Assembly (NCBI GenBank): GCA_902795985.1
Contig: CADBNG010000270.1
Coordinates: 1 to 6,267, forward strand
Origin: an uncultured Lachnospiraceae bacterium
Lineage (GTDB): Bacteria; Bacillota_A; Clostridia; Lachnospirales; Lachnospiraceae
Reading direction: 5' to 3'
DNA length: 6,267 nt
Each line of letters begins with the position of its first letter. The first letter of the stretch is position 1. A model generated the notes under the pieces. That model was not told the DNA's origin. It saw only the letters and a list, made by a program, of their open reading frames with translations, and did no database searches. Position numbers and translations under genes: made by a program. This document shows positions 5,719 through 6,267 of this stretch, piece by piece.

Positions 5719-6267
5719 ATGGCCGTACCGTTCGATCATCGGAAAATCGAGGAAAAATGGAGAGAGAAATGGGAGAAGAATCCCATCAACGTCAACGACG
5801 GGAAAAAACCGAAATATTATTGTCTGGATATGTTTCCCTATCCGTCCGGCAACGGCCTGCACGTCGGTCACTGGAGAGGGTATGTGATCTCCGACGCATG
5901 GAGCCGCTACAAACTCATGCAGGGCCATTATGTGATCCATCCGATGGGCTGGGACGCCTTCGGCCTGCCGGCGGAAAACTATGCCATCAAGATGGGAATC
6001 CATCCGTCCGTTTCCACGGCGGAAAACATTAAAAACATCAAGCGTCAGATCAAGGATATCGCCGCGATCTATGCCTGGGATATGGAAGTGAATACGACCG
6101 ATCCCGCCTTCTTCAAATGGACACAGTGGATTTTCGTGCAGATGTTCAAACACGACCTGGCTTATGAGAAGGAATTCCCCATCAACTGGTGTCCCTCCTG
6201 CAAGACCGGTCTGGCCAATGAAGAAGTGGTGAACGGCAAATGCGAACGCTGCGGCGCGGAAGTCACC
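5719..6267 (+). CDS. leuS: Leucyl-tRNA synthetase, N-terminal part (cut by window end)
   Basis: 183 codons are open to the right edge. The ATG at 5719 follows GGAGGA (5705-5710) at 8 nt. LeuRS is a cytoplasmic class I aminoacyl-tRNA synthetase that charges tRNA-Leu with leucine using ATP. Visible hallmarks are the class I HIGH motif as HVGH (residues 48-51) in the context [13 protein letters not shown], the [17 protein letters not shown] segment that follows (about residues 72-88), and a zinc-binding set Cys158, Cys161, Cys175 and Cys178 (CPSC ... CERC). A full LeuRS has about 800 residues, so the editing domain, KMSKS loop and anticodon-binding domain lie outside. After HVGH the protein reads [14 protein letters not shown] where many bacterial LeuRS have PEGYTATDI, a recognisable sub-lineage variant. 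No T-box leader is evident upstream. Confidence 0.97.
   Translation, partial: MAVPFDHRKIEEKWREKWEKNPINVNDGKKPKYYCLDMFPYPSGNGLHVGHWRGYVISDAWSRYKLMQGHYVIHPMGWDAFGLPAENYAIKMGIHPSVSTAENIKNIKRQIKDIAAIYAWDMEVNTTDPAFFKWTQWIFVQMFKHDLAYEKEFPINWCPSCKTGLANEEVVNGKCERCGAEVT

Noticed and set aside
5482..6153. Minus-strand open frame of 223 codons opposite the leuS start
   Set aside because: It covers leuS coding sequence and its leader, and its product shows no known domain.

Overview
The window looks like a chromosomal segment from a moderately GC-rich member of the Clostridia, in the Lachnospiraceae/Oscillospiraceae range. This rests on the Gram-positive style of the secreted proteins, the strong AGGAGG-type ribosome binding sites, sigma-A-like promoters, Ig-like repeats common in gut and rumen Clostridia, and a short MoeA-like protein with a cysteine-rich tail. 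The assignment is by protein style only, without any database search.

Layout. The left two thirds (1-4134) hold two genes in tandem on the minus strand. They encode secreted, very acidic paralogous proteins: gene A (1-722, 3' part outside the window) and gene B (1021-4134, complete, 1037 residues). They share a 128-residue gapless block that reads like the second half of a transglutaminase-like domain but lacks the catalytic Cys and His. Gene B continues into a long acidic linker, three strongly basic Ig-like domains, a papain-fold cysteine peptidase-like domain that keeps its Cys/His/Asp set, and an unrecognised acidic C-terminal region. Between A and B lies about 300 bp with three copies of a 28-bp repeat (the first copy met by the transcript carries gene B's stop codon), a GC-rich hairpin, and a good promoter for gene A.

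The right third runs on the plus strand. After a 334-bp divergent intergenic region (inverted repeat, gene B promoter, plus-strand promoter) comes a 338-residue MoeA/MogA-type molybdopterin-binding protein ending in a Cx2Cx2Cx4C motif. After another 233-bp gap comes the 5' end of leuS (leucyl-tRNA synthetase), cut by the window edge.

How the genes relate. The two secreted proteins form a recent-looking tandem duplication, each with its own promoter. They probably act at or outside the cell surface, with gene B as a putative protease or peptide-processing protein. The molybdopterin-binding protein and LeuRS are ordinary cytoplasmic genes with their own signals and no visible functional tie to the pair. 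I see no mobile element, CRISPR array, tRNA or rRNA. The part most worth a second look is the architecture of gene B (degenerate transglutaminase-like domain, charge-segregated middle, cysteine peptidase) with its duplicated partner and the repeats at its 3' end.
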